The position numbers and the translations under genes were made by a program. From assembly GCA_965601975.1 (NCBI GenBank), contig OZ271856.1, positions 2,356,001-2,420,000 on the forward strand: a stretch of 64,000 nt of DNA. The letters are read 5' to 3'. The number at the start of each line of letters is the position of its first letter. The stretch's first letter is position 1. The notes below the pieces were generated by a model. It was not told the DNA's origin. It saw nothing but the letters and a program-made list of their open reading frames with translations, and ran no database searches. The stretch is from JANQIO01 sp965601975 (GTDB lineage: Bacteria > Pseudomonadota > Gammaproteobacteria > Pseudomonadales > Halieaceae). Shown piece after piece: positions 16,350 to 25,684 of this stretch.

Positions 16350-17810
16350 ATGTTCAGAATATCCCTTATTGCGCTCCTGGCGGGCTGGCTGGCATTGCCG
16401 GGGGGCGCCAGCGCAGCGAGCAAGCCCAATGTTGTGCTTATGCTGGCAGACAACCTCGGCTTCGGTGACCTGTCGGTCTACAACGGCGGCACACGCGGGG
16501 GTATTCGCACCCCTCATATTGATCAGCTTGCGTCAGAGGGCATGCGGTTCACCCAGTTCCTGGTAGAGCCCGGCTGTACACCGTCGCGTGCTGGTTTGAT
16601 GACCGGGCAGTACTCAATCCGTTCCGGTATGTCGCTGATCATCACGCCGGGCGCGGCGGGCGGCTTGCAGCCCGACGATGTGACACTGGGCAAGATCTTT
16701 AAATCCGCTGGATACGACACAACCTATATCGGAAAGTGGCACCTGGGTCCCTCGGCCCAGAGCCAGCCGCAGAACCAGGGCTTTGACCAGTGGCTGGTGG
16801 GCTTTAAGGGCACTACAGACACGGTCCAGTACGGCGCCAGCATGCGCGAAGTAGGCGCGCCGGAGGCGCTGCGGAAAGCTTTCGAGGCGCACGTGCTGGA
16901 AGCAAAAAAGCCCGGCGGCGAGGCGCGGCAGGTACGGCTTTACGATCGAGAGTATCGCCGCCATATCGAAGGTGACATTGCCAATGCGGCCGTTAAATAC
17001 ATCAAGAAGCAGGCGCGCGATGATTACCCCTTCTTCCTCATGATCGGCTGGACGCGGCCCCATTTTCCCAACGACCCCGATGATGAGTTTATCGGCGCAT
17101 CGGGCGCCGGCAAATACGGCGATAGCCTGGTGGAGCTGGACGCCCGCACCGGCCAGGTGCTGGATGCCATCGACGCAGCCGGCATTCGCGACGACACCAT
17201 CGTGATCTGGTTGTCGGACAACGGTGCAACAGTGACGGCGACGGCCATCGATGAAGTCCACCAGGGTGACAATGGCCCGTTCAGTGGCGAGCTGGGGGAT
17301 GCCAGCGAGGGCTCACTGCGTACTGCGGGGATGATCCGCTGGCCAGGCAAAATCAAGCCCGGGGTCAGCAACGAGATGATCTCGGTGCACGATTTCCTGC
17401 CCACGCTGGCAGGGTTCATCGGTGCCAAAGTGCCGCAGGACCGGCCTTACGATGGTTTCGACCAGGGCGACTGGCTGCTTGGCAAGCAAGATACCTCCAA
17501 CCGCGACCATCTGCTGACTTTCATGGGAGACCGGTTGGTGGCGGTGCGCTGGAAGCAGTTCCGAATCTACCCGGTTGAATTTGTCTCCTCTAACACGAAC
17601 CCGAGCATTGCCGGGTACCTCGGCGGCATCAAGGAGACTGCCGGCTTCCCTCGCATATACAACATCGAGGCGGACCCGAAGGAGCGGGTAGATATCGCCC
17701 CCACAGGAGCCGCCTGGACGCTGGCGATCTATTCCAGGCTGATCCAGCAGTACAAAGCGACATTGAAGGATCACCCCAATCCGCTTGCTCCCAACATGAC
17801 CCGATTTTGA
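16350..17810 (+). CDS. Cys-type sulfatase, periplasmic
   Basis: Sulfatases hydrolyse sulfate esters using a formylglycine made from Cys or Ser. This 486-residue protein has a signal peptide ending at GGASAAS. It then shows PNVVLMLADNLGFGDLSVY (first metal-binding strand, with Asn at the second acidic position) and the activation motif GCTPSRAG, with Cys76 as the residue to be oxidised. GKWHLGPSAQ follows, and WLSDNGATV carries the later Asp-Asn metal ligands. Length and motifs are normal. No formylglycine-generating enzyme is encoded in the window, so activation must rely on a gene elsewhere. The substrate is unknown. It overlaps the following truncated ORF only if that ORF starts at 17807. 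Confidence 0.92.
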   Translation: MFRISLIALLAGWLALPGGASAASKPNVVLMLADNLGFGDLSVYNGGTRGGIRTPHIDQLASEGMRFTQFLVEPGCTPSRAGLMTGQYSIRSGMSLIITPGAAGGLQPDDVTLGKIFKSAGYDTTYIGKWHLGPSAQSQPQNQGFDQWLVGFKGTTDTVQYGASMREVGAPEALRKAFEAHVLEAKKPGGEARQVRLYDREYRRHIEGDIANAAVKYIKKQARDDYPFFLMIGWTRPHFPNDPDDEFIGASGAGKYGDSLVELDARTGQVLDAIDAAGIRDDTIVIWLSDNGATVTATAIDEVHQGDNGPFSGELGDASEGSLRTAGMIRWPGKIKPGVSNEMISVHDFLPTLAGFIGAKVPQDRPYDGFDQGDWLLGKQDTSNRDHLLTFMGDRLVAVRWKQFRIYPVEFVSSNTNPSIAGYLGGIKETAGFPRIYNIEADPKERVDIAPTGAAWTLAIYSRLIQQYKATLKDHPNPLAPNMTRF

Positions 17811-17842
17811 GCGTGATCCGGCAGGGCAGGTTAGAACTCGCT

Positions 17843-18019
17843 GTGAACACTCCCACCTGGCATGCACTCTGTTTCGGTCTCTTGTTTGCTGTGCAGCCAG
17901 CGGCATTCGCAGCAGAAGGCGGACTGAGCAACTACATACCTGGCTTCTACGGTGACATAGCCTTCGCCACACTGCCGCCGGAAGGTCTATCGATCCGCAA
18001 TGACCTGTCGAGTCCGTGA
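17843..18019 (+). pseudogene. Truncated outer-membrane transporter (N-terminal fragment only)
   Basis: From GTG 17843 (or ATG 17807, overlapping the sulfatase stop) the frame encodes a signal peptide ending AFAAEGG. Then comes LSNYIPGFYGDIAFATLPPE and a short LSIRNDL, and it stops at 18019. This is the usual beginning of a MetA-pathway/phenol-degradation type outer-membrane barrel, which normally continues for over 200 residues. Here it ends after about 58. No continuation is visible in other frames before the DUF1254 gene starts at 18074, so most of the gene appears deleted. A functional short secreted peptide is less likely. Confidence 0.6.
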
Positions 18020-18073
18020 ATCTGAATTGATCTTTCAATGACTTGTTTAATTCCGTCAACTACGAGGAAGAAG

Positions 18074-19666
18074 ATGAACGTTCTAATCCCAGAGTTCAAT
18101 TTCAAAGTTGCCTTGGTTGCCATCCCACTACTTTTGCTGTGCGCGGAGTCGTCGCATGCACAATCTCCGTCGGAAAAAAGGCAGCATGCACAAGCCCAAT
18201 CTGCCCTGAACGAAGAGCCAAAGTACTGGGGCGACCTGGTCGGCATGGAGTTCGAAGGCGGTGCCTACCCCAACCCGGAGCAAACACAACGGATTTTTGA
18301 CGAATACGATTTTCAGCGCGCAACCCAGGCTTTCATCTGGTCATTGCCCGCGATGAACATGTACTCCATGCGCGAGGGTTCTGAGGCGCTGTTCGGCAAA
18401 GGCAACCACATCCTGCCGGTGTGGAAAGGTCGCCTACGTGCGACGACCCAGGTGACTACCCCGAACTCGGACGTGATCTATGCCATGAGCTACCTTGACA
18501 CCAAGGGCGGGCCGGTCGTCGTGGAATCTCCGCCCAAGATTCAGGGCCTGTTTGACGACATGTTCCAGCGGCCCATTGCGGACGTCGGGTTTCCAGGGGC
18601 AGACCGGGGGAGGGGCGGCAAGTACCTTCTGCTTCCGCCAGATTACACTGGCCCCATCGAAACAGGTGTGCACACGCTTCAAGCGCCCGGGGAAGATCCG
18701 TACCTTTACTATGTCCTACAGTCCCCGACCTATGGCGTATTCCTGTTCTGGCGCGCGTTCCTGGATGCGGATGGCAAAGGCACGAAAACAGGTGTTGAGT
18801 TCATCGAGCAGACGAAGGTCTATGACTGGGGCAAAAAGGATGGAGCGCCAGCAATGGAATTCCCGGATGCCACCCACGCCAACGCGCAAATGCTCATCCC
18901 CAACATCACTGTTGGCGACGACCCTTATCGCTATTTCGAAAACCTCGCCGACTACGTGAACTACGAGTATGTCCAGGAGGAAGACAAGGCCTACCTGGGT
19001 ATGCTCCAGGGGATTGGCATCGAGAAGGGCAAGCCGTTCGCACCGAGTGACCGGATGAAGAACATAATGCGGAAGGCTTCTATTGCCGGGTACAACATGT
19101 CCCGGGCAAACCGGTATGCGTCTCGGGATGACGCCAAATACATCTGGAAGGGCAAGCAATGGGAGCAGCCTTGGATCCGCCAGCACGTGGACCACATGGC
19201 AGAGAACTTCCTCGATCTCAATTCACGTGCCGCGTTCTTCCACATCGCCTACTCATCGAGCCCGGCGATGGTCGACCCTTTGATCGACATGGGGGCAAAG
19301 TACCCACTGGCCATGAGAGATTCGGACGGAAACTTCCTGAACGGTTCCAATACTTACAAACTTGAAATCCCATCCGGGGTGCCAGCGAAGATATTCTGGT
19401 CTGTCTCGGTCTACAATGCCTTCAGCGCATCTGGTGTCGACAACGGGCAACCCTTCCCGTCGATCAACTCCATGGACCAAGTCACTTACAACGATGATGG
19501 CAGTGCCACCTTCTACTTCGGCCCTGACCTGCCAAAAGGCGCTCCTAAATCCAATTACCTGCGCACCCTTCCAGGCGAAGGCTGGTTTACCCTTTTCCGG
19601 CTCTATGGGCCCATGAGGCCCTACTTCGACGGTAGTTGGGAATTGCCGGACATCGAAAAGATCTAG
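18074..19666 (+). CDS. DUF1254/DUF1214 domain secreted protein
   Basis: The 530-residue protein starts at ATG 18074, preceded by AGGAAGAAG. An upstream ATG at 18038 would add 12 residues before a good signal peptide (VALVAIPLLLLCAESSHAQS). The N-terminal domain shows the DUF1254 pattern (FIWSLPAMNMYSMREG, TPNSDVIYAMSYLDTKGGPVVVE). The C-terminal domain shows the DUF1214 pattern (FWSVSVYNAFSASGVDNGQPFPS, YFGPDLPKG, GWFTLFRLYGP, PYFDGSW). The enzymatic activity of this family is not established. Its placement between two sulfatases suggests that it acts on the same substrate class in the periplasm. The next gene begins 54 bases later. Confidence 0.9.
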   Translation: MNVLIPEFNFKVALVAIPLLLLCAESSHAQSPSEKRQHAQAQSALNEEPKYWGDLVGMEFEGGAYPNPEQTQRIFDEYDFQRATQAFIWSLPAMNMYSMREGSEALFGKGNHILPVWKGRLRATTQVTTPNSDVIYAMSYLDTKGGPVVVESPPKIQGLFDDMFQRPIADVGFPGADRGRGGKYLLLPPDYTGPIETGVHTLQAPGEDPYLYYVLQSPTYGVFLFWRAFLDADGKGTKTGVEFIEQTKVYDWGKKDGAPAMEFPDATHANAQMLIPNITVGDDPYRYFENLADYVNYEYVQEEDKAYLGMLQGIGIEKGKPFAPSDRMKNIMRKASIAGYNMSRANRYASRDDAKYIWKGKQWEQPWIRQHVDHMAENFLDLNSRAAFFHIAYSSSPAMVDPLIDMGAKYPLAMRDSDGNFLNGSNTYKLEIPSGVPAKIFWSVSVYNAFSASGVDNGQPFPSINSMDQVTYNDDGSATFYFGPDLPKGAPKSNYLRTLPGEGWFTLFRLYGPMRPYFDGSWELPDIEKI

Positions 19667-19720
19667 TGCGTGATTTTCAGGTTGCGTCGAGTTCAAACCA
19701 TTGAGATTGGAGAACCAGTT

Positions 19721-21250
19721 ATGAGCACTATTCCAAAGCGAGCGCTGGCACTTTTGTATGCCTTTGTTTTCTCTTGCGGGGCTTTGGCTACCACAGACAA
19801 GGAACGCCCGAACATTCTTGTTATCTGGGGTGACGACATCGGCTATTGGAACCTGAGTGTCTACAACCAGGGGATGGCAGGCTACCAGACGCCGAACATA
19901 GATCGCATCGCGAACGAGGGGGCCCTGTTTACCGACAATTACGGCCAACAAAGCTGCACCGCCGGGCGCGCTGCCTTCATGATGGGCCAGCACCCGGCCC
20001 GTACCGGGATGTTGACTATCGGTATGCCCGGATCTCCTCACGGCATACCTGACTGGACACCCACAATCGCTGATGTGCTGAAGGACAAGGGCTACATGAC
20101 GGCCCAGTACGGCAAGAATCACTTCGGCGACCGGGACGAACACCTGCCGACCAACCATGGGTTCGATGAGTTCTTCGGTAACCTTTACCACCTCAATGCT
20201 GAGGAAGAACCGGAGACCTACTATTATCCGAAAGACCCGGAGTTCAGGGCCAGGTATGGCCCGCGGGGTGTCATGAAATCATCTGCCGACGGGGAGATTC
20301 AGGACACAGGTCCCATGACGCGCAAGCGCATGGAGACCGCCGATGAGGAATTCCTCGCCGGCTCGCTGAATTTCGTGGACCGTGCACACGCACAGAAGCG
20401 GCCTTTCTTCATCTGGCACAACTCCACCCGTACGCATGTATGGACGCGGCTGAAGCCGGAAGCCAGTGGCCGCAGCGGCGTCGGGTTGTATGCCGATGCG
20501 ATGCTCGAACACGACGACCAGGTTGGCCTGCTGTTGGACAAGCTCGATGAACTCGGCATTGCCGACAACACGATCGTGATGTACTCGACTGACAACGGTG
20601 CCGAGAAGTTCAGCTGGCCGGATGGAGGCAACTCACCGTTCAAGGGAGAAAAGGGTACAACCAATGAGGGCGGGTTCAGGGTGCCGCTGCTGGTCCGCTG
20701 GCCCGGGAAAGTCAAGGCGGGATCGAAGTTCAACGGGATCGTATCCCACGAGGACTGGATGCCGACCTTCGCTGCCGCGGTGGGTGAAACTGAGCTGGTG
20801 GAAAAAATGAAGAAGGGCTTCCGGGCAAACGGTAAGCGCTTCAAGGTTCATCTCGATGGTCACAACCTGGTGCCGTACCTGACCGGTGAAGTGGATTCCT
20901 CGCCGCGGGACACGATCTTCTACTTCACAGCTAATGGCGAGCTGAATGCGGTGCGCTGGGGTGATATGAAGGGAACCTTTGCGAAAATGGAAGGCGGCAT
21001 CATGGAAACCCAGCGTGAGACGCCCAACTGGCCCATCATTACCAACCTGCGCGCTGACCCATTCGAGACTGCTAACGAGGAAGCCTTGTCCTACATGCGC
21101 TGGCACGCTGACAATATGTGGCTGTTCGTACCGATCGCGGAGAAAATCAATGAATTCCTCGCGACCTTCGAGGACTACCCGTCGCAGGCATCATCCAGCC
21201 TTAACCCGGCGAATATCAATATCAACGAGGTGATTCGCCAGCAGAAGTAG
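19721..21250 (+). CDS. Cys-type arylsulfatase, periplasmic
   Basis: This second sulfatase (509 residues) starts at ATG 19721, with GGAGA seven bases before it; the ATG at 19670 would add 17 residues upstream. The signal peptide runs LALLYAFVFSCGALAT. Motifs are ILVIWGDDIGYWNLSVYNQG (metal site), SCTAGRAAF with Cys79 as the formylglycine precursor, YGKNHFGDRDEHLPTNHGFDEFFGNLYH, and MYSTDNGAEKFSWPDGG. The CxAxR form of the activation motif differs from the CxPSR of the first sulfatase, so the two are not recent duplicates and probably act on different esters. The run IWGDDIGYWN is typical of one arylsulfatase subgroup. A hairpin terminator follows the stop. Confidence 0.92.
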   Translation: MSTIPKRALALLYAFVFSCGALATTDKERPNILVIWGDDIGYWNLSVYNQGMAGYQTPNIDRIANEGALFTDNYGQQSCTAGRAAFMMGQHPARTGMLTIGMPGSPHGIPDWTPTIADVLKDKGYMTAQYGKNHFGDRDEHLPTNHGFDEFFGNLYHLNAEEEPETYYYPKDPEFRARYGPRGVMKSSADGEIQDTGPMTRKRMETADEEFLAGSLNFVDRAHAQKRPFFIWHNSTRTHVWTRLKPEASGRSGVGLYADAMLEHDDQVGLLLDKLDELGIADNTIVMYSTDNGAEKFSWPDGGNSPFKGEKGTTNEGGFRVPLLVRWPGKVKAGSKFNGIVSHEDWMPTFAAAVGETELVEKMKKGFRANGKRFKVHLDGHNLVPYLTGEVDSSPRDTIFYFTANGELNAVRWGDMKGTFAKMEGGIMETQRETPNWPIITNLRADPFETANEEALSYMRWHADNMWLFVPIAEKINEFLATFEDYPSQASSSLNPANININEVIRQQK

Positions 21251-21255
21251 TTCCG

Positions 21256-21298
21256 TACCCATCGGTGGGGTGGTGCAACCGCCTCGCCGATGGGTTTT
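21256..21298 (+). terminator. Rho-independent terminator after the second sulfatase gene
   Basis: ACCCATCGG at 21256-21264 pairs with CCGATGGGT at 21286-21294. The inner bases GGGGTGG/CCGCCTC extend the stem with two wobble pairs. TTTT follows directly. It lies six bases after the stop codon. Confidence 0.75.
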
Positions 21299-21563
21299 GG
21301 TGGCTTCGAAAGCGTAATCTGCATCCGGGCGCCATTGGCGGAGAGAATAACTGCACATGGTATTTATGCGGCAGTACGCATGTTTCCAGTCTTTTGAATA
21401 CGGTTTCCAGTTGGATGAATAAGTTTCCACCAAAACTGAATATGATCAAGTCAGGGCACCCTGACAGACCCGGGCCTGAGACAAATATGCGCATAATATA
21501 TATTATGTTAAATATGTGATCAGGCTGTGTTTCGTGTGCCTGGTCTTCTATAGGACGGCGCCC
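21299..21563. other. AT-rich intergenic stretch with phased GTTTCCA words and palindromes
   Basis: No gene is supported here. GTTTCCA occurs at 21382, 21403 and 21423, about two helical turns apart. GTCAGGG-CA-CCCTGAC forms an inverted repeat at 21450-21465. A 16-base perfect palindrome of A/T flanked by C and G lies at 21492-21507. An 84-codon open frame at 21265-21519 starts inside the terminator and looks non-coding. Confidence 0.5.
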
Positions 21564-23543
21564 CTACTTCACAGGAACCACGGACATGGCCCGATAGAGG
21601 GCCGCGGGATCCATCACCGTCCCCGACTTCATTACCCAGCTCACGTTCTGGATGTCGGCAATGTCCTGGTCAGGCCTGCCGTCTACCAGGATCAGGTCGG
21701 CCCGCTGCCCGGGCGCAATACGGCCGACGACATCATCGACACCCATAACCTCGGCGCTTCCCAGGGTGGCGAGACGAAGAATATCCGCCGGCGGAATCCC
21801 CGCCTCTCCGTAGTAGTTGAGTTCCGCCTGGTAGGTAAAGCCGGGAATGTTATCGGTACCCGCTACCAGGGGGACGCCGGCGTCGTGCAGCGCCTTGATG
21901 ACCTTCAGCATATTGGCCGCAGAGGCCTGGTAGCGTTCCTCCCACCCGCCTGGCACCGGCAACCCCCCCTTGCGGTTTGCGCGCAGGATCTGCGGGGGCA
22001 GCCGCCCTTCAGCGGTCATCAATGCCGGCGCCAGTTCGCCCGGCTTATGCGCCAGCAAGTTCATGAAGACGGCCACTGTCGGATCGACCACGGTATCGTT
22101 ATCCAGCAACAGGCGCACAAAGGCCTGGAACGAGCCTGAGGATGTGTCCAGGTCCGCGCCGCGCTCGCCGACCTTGATGAACCGGTCGGGGTTCCGCGTC
22201 TCCACGATGTCCTTGTAGAAGTTGAGAAACACCATGTTGATGTGCTGGATCTCGTCGAATCCCGCCCGCACAGCATCCTCTGCCCACATGCCAGCGGGAA
22301 CATGCCCGCTGACGCGCAGTCCCAGCTCGTGTGCTCGCCTGGCCATGTCCGGCACCAGTTCCGGCGATACCGAGCTGTAGATCTTGACCTGCTGGTAGCC
22401 GTTCTCCGCGTAGAACTCGAGCCACTTTTCCGCTTCGGCCTGGTCATCAATCAGTGCTTTCGTAGGCCCGGCAAAGGGACCCGTACCGTCGATAATCCCC
22501 GCCCGGAAGATATGGGGGCCGGGGGCCGCACCGCTGTCGAATGCGGCGATGGCCTGCTCCAGCTGGTCGTGGTCATTGGCCAGGTCGCGGACGGTGGTAA
22601 TGCCCGCTGCGAGATGCAGGGGGCCATGCGCAAGATCGACATGGGTGTGCATGTCCCATAGGCCCGGCAGCAGCATCCTGCCCTTGCCTTCAACACGGTA
22701 TACGTCCTTTGGGCGCCGATCCCTCGGCCCCAACAGGGCGCGGATAGCGTCCCCTTCCACCAGCAGGGCGTTCTTGCCCGGGACAACCTGACCCGCGGCC
22801 ACATCGAAGATGAGCACATCATCGATCAGTACCGGACGTTCGGGCCGCGTGGCCGCCTTTACGGAAATTTCGCGGAAGTACCCTTCCCTGCGCGCGTCCT
22901 GGCGCTCATTGAGCTGCGGCGCCAGCTCTGCATTGTCTGCTTCAATCAGCGTGAACCAGCCGGACACCATTGCGAAAAGCTCATTGTCCTGCGTCAGCCA
23001 GACATGGGCAGGCTCAAAGCTGAGACCGGTGATTTCATAGAGCTTGAGGGTCTGCCCCCCTGCATTCAGGCTGTCGACCTGTGCAATGCCTGCCTCGCCC
23101 ACCGGTAACAGGGGTACGCGCCCATCTTTGGCACCCAATAGCGCCTGTGCGAGCAGGGCCAGCTCCCCGGGAGGGCCATCCAGACTGTTGTAGAAGCCCG
23201 CAGTCACAGAGCTTCCGCTGTCGACAGAGCTCTTCCAGCGAAATTCCCCGCCGGACGCCTCCAGGGATTCATCGACCGGCGCCTTCAGGTAGTCCACGCC
23301 GCCAATACTGATCCTGATTGGAATGCCTTCACTGTTGAGCTGATAGGTGGCGCGGACATCAGGCCCACGCCCACGATCATTGAATGCGAAGGTCATGGTC
23401 ACTTCCGATCGGCCTTTGCGATCGAAGCTCATCGCTCCCGCCTCTTTGCCAGCGAGAATGAGCGAGAATTCGCGCTCCGCAGCCATGGCTGAGGAGGACA
23501 GCAGTGCCAGCGCTGCGCCCAGTAGAACGACTACATACTTCAC
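21564..23543 (-). CDS. Secreted amidohydrolase with extra N-terminal domain
   Basis: This 659-residue metal-dependent hydrolase starts at GTG 23543, which has AGGGGGG about eight bases upstream; the ATG at 23573 has no ribosome site. A signal peptide (YVVVLLGAALALLSSSAMAA) is followed by about 200 residues of beta-rich domain that I do not recognise. The amidohydrolase barrel then begins at DVLIFDVAAGQVV. Metal and catalytic motifs are visible: WDMHTHVD, QVKIYSSV (the Lys position), LRVSGHVP, IQHIN and AGTDNIPG. It ends with the composite beta-sandwich sequence IAPGQRADLILVDG. Relatives include imidazolonepropionase-like and prolidase-like enzymes, and the substrate is unknown. It converges on the sulfatase operon and is divergent from the VWA gene. 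Confidence 0.9.
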   Translation of the reverse strand: MKYVVVLLGAALALLSSSAMAAEREFSLILAGKEAGAMSFDRKGRSEVTMTFAFNDRGRGPDVRATYQLNSEGIPIRISIGGVDYLKAPVDESLEASGGEFRWKSSVDSGSSVTAGFYNSLDGPPGELALLAQALLGAKDGRVPLLPVGEAGIAQVDSLNAGGQTLKLYEITGLSFEPAHVWLTQDNELFAMVSGWFTLIEADNAELAPQLNERQDARREGYFREISVKAATRPERPVLIDDVLIFDVAAGQVVPGKNALLVEGDAIRALLGPRDRRPKDVYRVEGKGRMLLPGLWDMHTHVDLAHGPLHLAAGITTVRDLANDHDQLEQAIAAFDSGAAPGPHIFRAGIIDGTGPFAGPTKALIDDQAEAEKWLEFYAENGYQQVKIYSSVSPELVPDMARRAHELGLRVSGHVPAGMWAEDAVRAGFDEIQHINMVFLNFYKDIVETRNPDRFIKVGERGADLDTSSGSFQAFVRLLLDNDTVVDPTVAVFMNLLAHKPGELAPALMTAEGRLPPQILRANRKGGLPVPGGWEERYQASAANMLKVIKALHDAGVPLVAGTDNIPGFTYQAELNYYGEAGIPPADILRLATLGSAEVMGVDDVVGRIAPGQRADLILVDGRPDQDIADIQNVSWVMKSGTVMDPAALYRAMSVVPVK

Positions 23544-23856
23544 CCTCAATTCCCCCCTTCCCTTCGATCCCATCAGGGACAGGCAACAAGTCTCGAACAG
23601 TATAGAACCCGGGCGAGTAACAAGAGGCCCCTGTCAGGGATACCCAGGCGATCCCGAATTACGTCCGAGATTCTGTTGCTGCACCCGCCCGGTCGTACGC
23701 TCCCCGGCCTCATCGCGACTTGGTAATAGTTGGCTAAATAGCGGTTTTTCAAGCAAAAAATGGTGATCTGGGTACCAAATCCCCCGATCCCCGCTTGCGC
23801 CCCTACCCGGTTTTTAATTTGCTGCGAGTTACCGACCCCCAACCGGGAGAAAAACC
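23544..23856. other. Divergent intergenic region, amidohydrolase/VWA genes
   Basis: These 313 bases separate two divergently transcribed genes and must hold both promoters. I see no further gene, repeat or strong consensus promoter. GGGAGA about ten bases before 23857 is the ribosome site of the VWA gene. Confidence 0.5.
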
Positions 23857-25671
23857 ATGCGTATCGCGACTTGCCTGGCACTGGCCGGATTACTGCAAGC
23901 GACCGTATCCAGCGCTGCGGAAACCTACGAGCCGGAAAGCTACAGCCCCGCAATCAGCGCCGAACTCAAGGTGGAGATCCTGTCTCCCGCCGCCAACGCG
24001 CTCATCACGGGCGACAACCGGACCGTCACCGTCGAAGGCGGCGCCTCCAGTTTTGGCGGCATTCGCCACCTGGACCTGGTGTTTGTCCTCGACAGCTCGA
24101 AGAGCCTGCGCCGCACGGACCCGCAGAACTTCCTGTCCGCGGGTGCCGTGAACCTGATCGAGAACTTCTCTCCCAAGAGCGACATCCAGATCGGCGTTGT
24201 CAGCTTTTCTTTCAGCGCCGACCTGCTGCAGCCCATGACCACCGACCGCGCTGAGGCGATCGGCGGGCTCAAGAGCCTCAAGCGGGATGGCGGCACCGAT
24301 ATCGCCGACGGTGTGGAAGCGGCCCTGGTAGAACTGGATGCAAACGCCCGCCCCGATTCCACCCGCGTCATCATGCTGTTTACCGACGGCAAGTCCAGCA
24401 AGCGCAAGGCCAGGAAGGCCATGGAAAATGCACGCCAGCAAGGCGTTGCCGTACACACCCTGCTGCTGGGAGACGATGAAGACGGCGCCGAAATTCTGAG
24501 GGAAATCGCCCGTGGCACCGGCGGCAGCTTTGTCCAGGTCACTGACCCGGCGATGCTGCCGGACGCCTTCCTAAACCTGCGCACCACCGGAGTCGACGCC
24601 GTTGCCGTGCAGGTCAATGGGGAGGCGCCGGTGCCGGCGCGTCTGGCCGGCGGTAATTTCCTGGCGGATGTGACCCTGAAGCCCGGCGAAAACCGCATCA
24701 CGGCCGTCGCCACCGGCCTCGACGGCAGCACCGCCACCAGCGAGATCATGGTGAATTCCGGGCCGCCGAACTGCGCGGCGTTGGAACTTACGGCTTTCCG
24801 CAACGGCCTGCCGGCCTCTTCCATCGAGGATCGGGCGGTGGAAATCGTTATCGATGCGTCCCGCAGCATGTGGGGCCGCATGGAGGGTGAGCCCAAGATG
24901 ACAGTCGCCAAGCAAACCCTGCTCGACGTCTCCCAGGGCCTCAACACCGATTCCTACATGGCGCTGAGGGCCTATGGCAGCAACAGCAACAGCGAGCTCA
25001 AAGACTGTAACGACTCCGAGTTACTGGTGGAGTTTGGCGATGACAACCGCGAACAGATCAAGCAGGCGATCCAGGGATTGCGGCCCACCGGCCAAACCCC
25101 GCTGGCCTATGCACTGAACCAGGCCGGTCGCGACTTCGAGGGGATCGAAGGTGAGAAAGCCCTTGTGCTGGTCACCGACGGCATCGAGAGCTGCGGCGGA
25201 GACCCGGTCACGGAAGCGGGCGCCCTGCGCGAGATGGGCATTCCCATCCACGTGATCGGCTTCGGCATGGGTAGCGCCGAGGACGAAGACACCGCCAGCC
25301 TTGACGCCATTGCCCAGGCCGGTGAAGGGCAGTTCTTCCTGGCGGGCAGCTCCGATGAGTTGAAAGACGCGCTCGCCAGCACCGTCGGCACGCCCTACAA
25401 GGTCTACGACGGAATTCGACTGGTTGCCTCCGGCGTGCTCGGTTCCGACAAGCCGATCCTGCTGCCCGAGGGGCAATACGTGGTGGAACTCGAGAGCTCC
25501 CCGCCCCGTGAGTTCCCGGTGATGCTGGTCGATGGTGAGCGGATGAAGCTGACGCTGCAGAAAGAGGCCCGCGAACTGAGCCAGAGCGAACAGCGCCAGT
25601 CTGAAGGGTACATCCCCTGCCCCATGCCTGAAGAAGCCGAGCAGTCTGTCGCCGGCTACGACTGGGAGTAG
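23857..25671 (+). CDS. Secreted protein with two VWA domains
   Basis: The 604-residue protein has a signal peptide cleaved near SSAAE and two von Willebrand factor A domains. The first (about residues 70-245) has MIDAS residues Asp79, Ser81, Ser83 (VLDSSKS) and TDGKS. The second (about 328-500) has Asp333, Ser335, Ser337 (IDASRSM), GQTPLAY and VTDGIESCGG. Between them is a beta-sandwich linker, and a beta-rich tail follows. Both metal sites look intact. Such proteins bind protein partners or matrix in the periplasm or at the surface. Cys pairs in the second domain suggest an oxidising compartment. It stands alone, with a strong bidirectional terminator after it. The role is unknown. Confidence 0.85.
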   Translation: MRIATCLALAGLLQATVSSAAETYEPESYSPAISAELKVEILSPAANALITGDNRTVTVEGGASSFGGIRHLDLVFVLDSSKSLRRTDPQNFLSAGAVNLIENFSPKSDIQIGVVSFSFSADLLQPMTTDRAEAIGGLKSLKRDGGTDIADGVEAALVELDANARPDSTRVIMLFTDGKSSKRKARKAMENARQQGVAVHTLLLGDDEDGAEILREIARGTGGSFVQVTDPAMLPDAFLNLRTTGVDAVAVQVNGEAPVPARLAGGNFLADVTLKPGENRITAVATGLDGSTATSEIMVNSGPPNCAALELTAFRNGLPASSIEDRAVEIVIDASRSMWGRMEGEPKMTVAKQTLLDVSQGLNTDSYMALRAYGSNSNSELKDCNDSELLVEFGDDNREQIKQAIQGLRPTGQTPLAYALNQAGRDFEGIEGEKALVLVTDGIESCGGDPVTEAGALREMGIPIHVIGFGMGSAEDEDTASLDAIAQAGEGQFFLAGSSDELKDALASTVGTPYKVYDGIRLVASGVLGSDKPILLPEGQYVVELESSPPREFPVMLVDGERMKLTLQKEARELSQSEQRQSEGYIPCPMPEEAEQSVAGYDWE

Positions 25672-25684
25672 CAGGCCCCACAAT

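Noticed and set aside
21265..21519. 84-codon ORF after the second sulfatase
   Set aside because: It begins inside the terminator stem and has an irregular composition with no recognisable motif.
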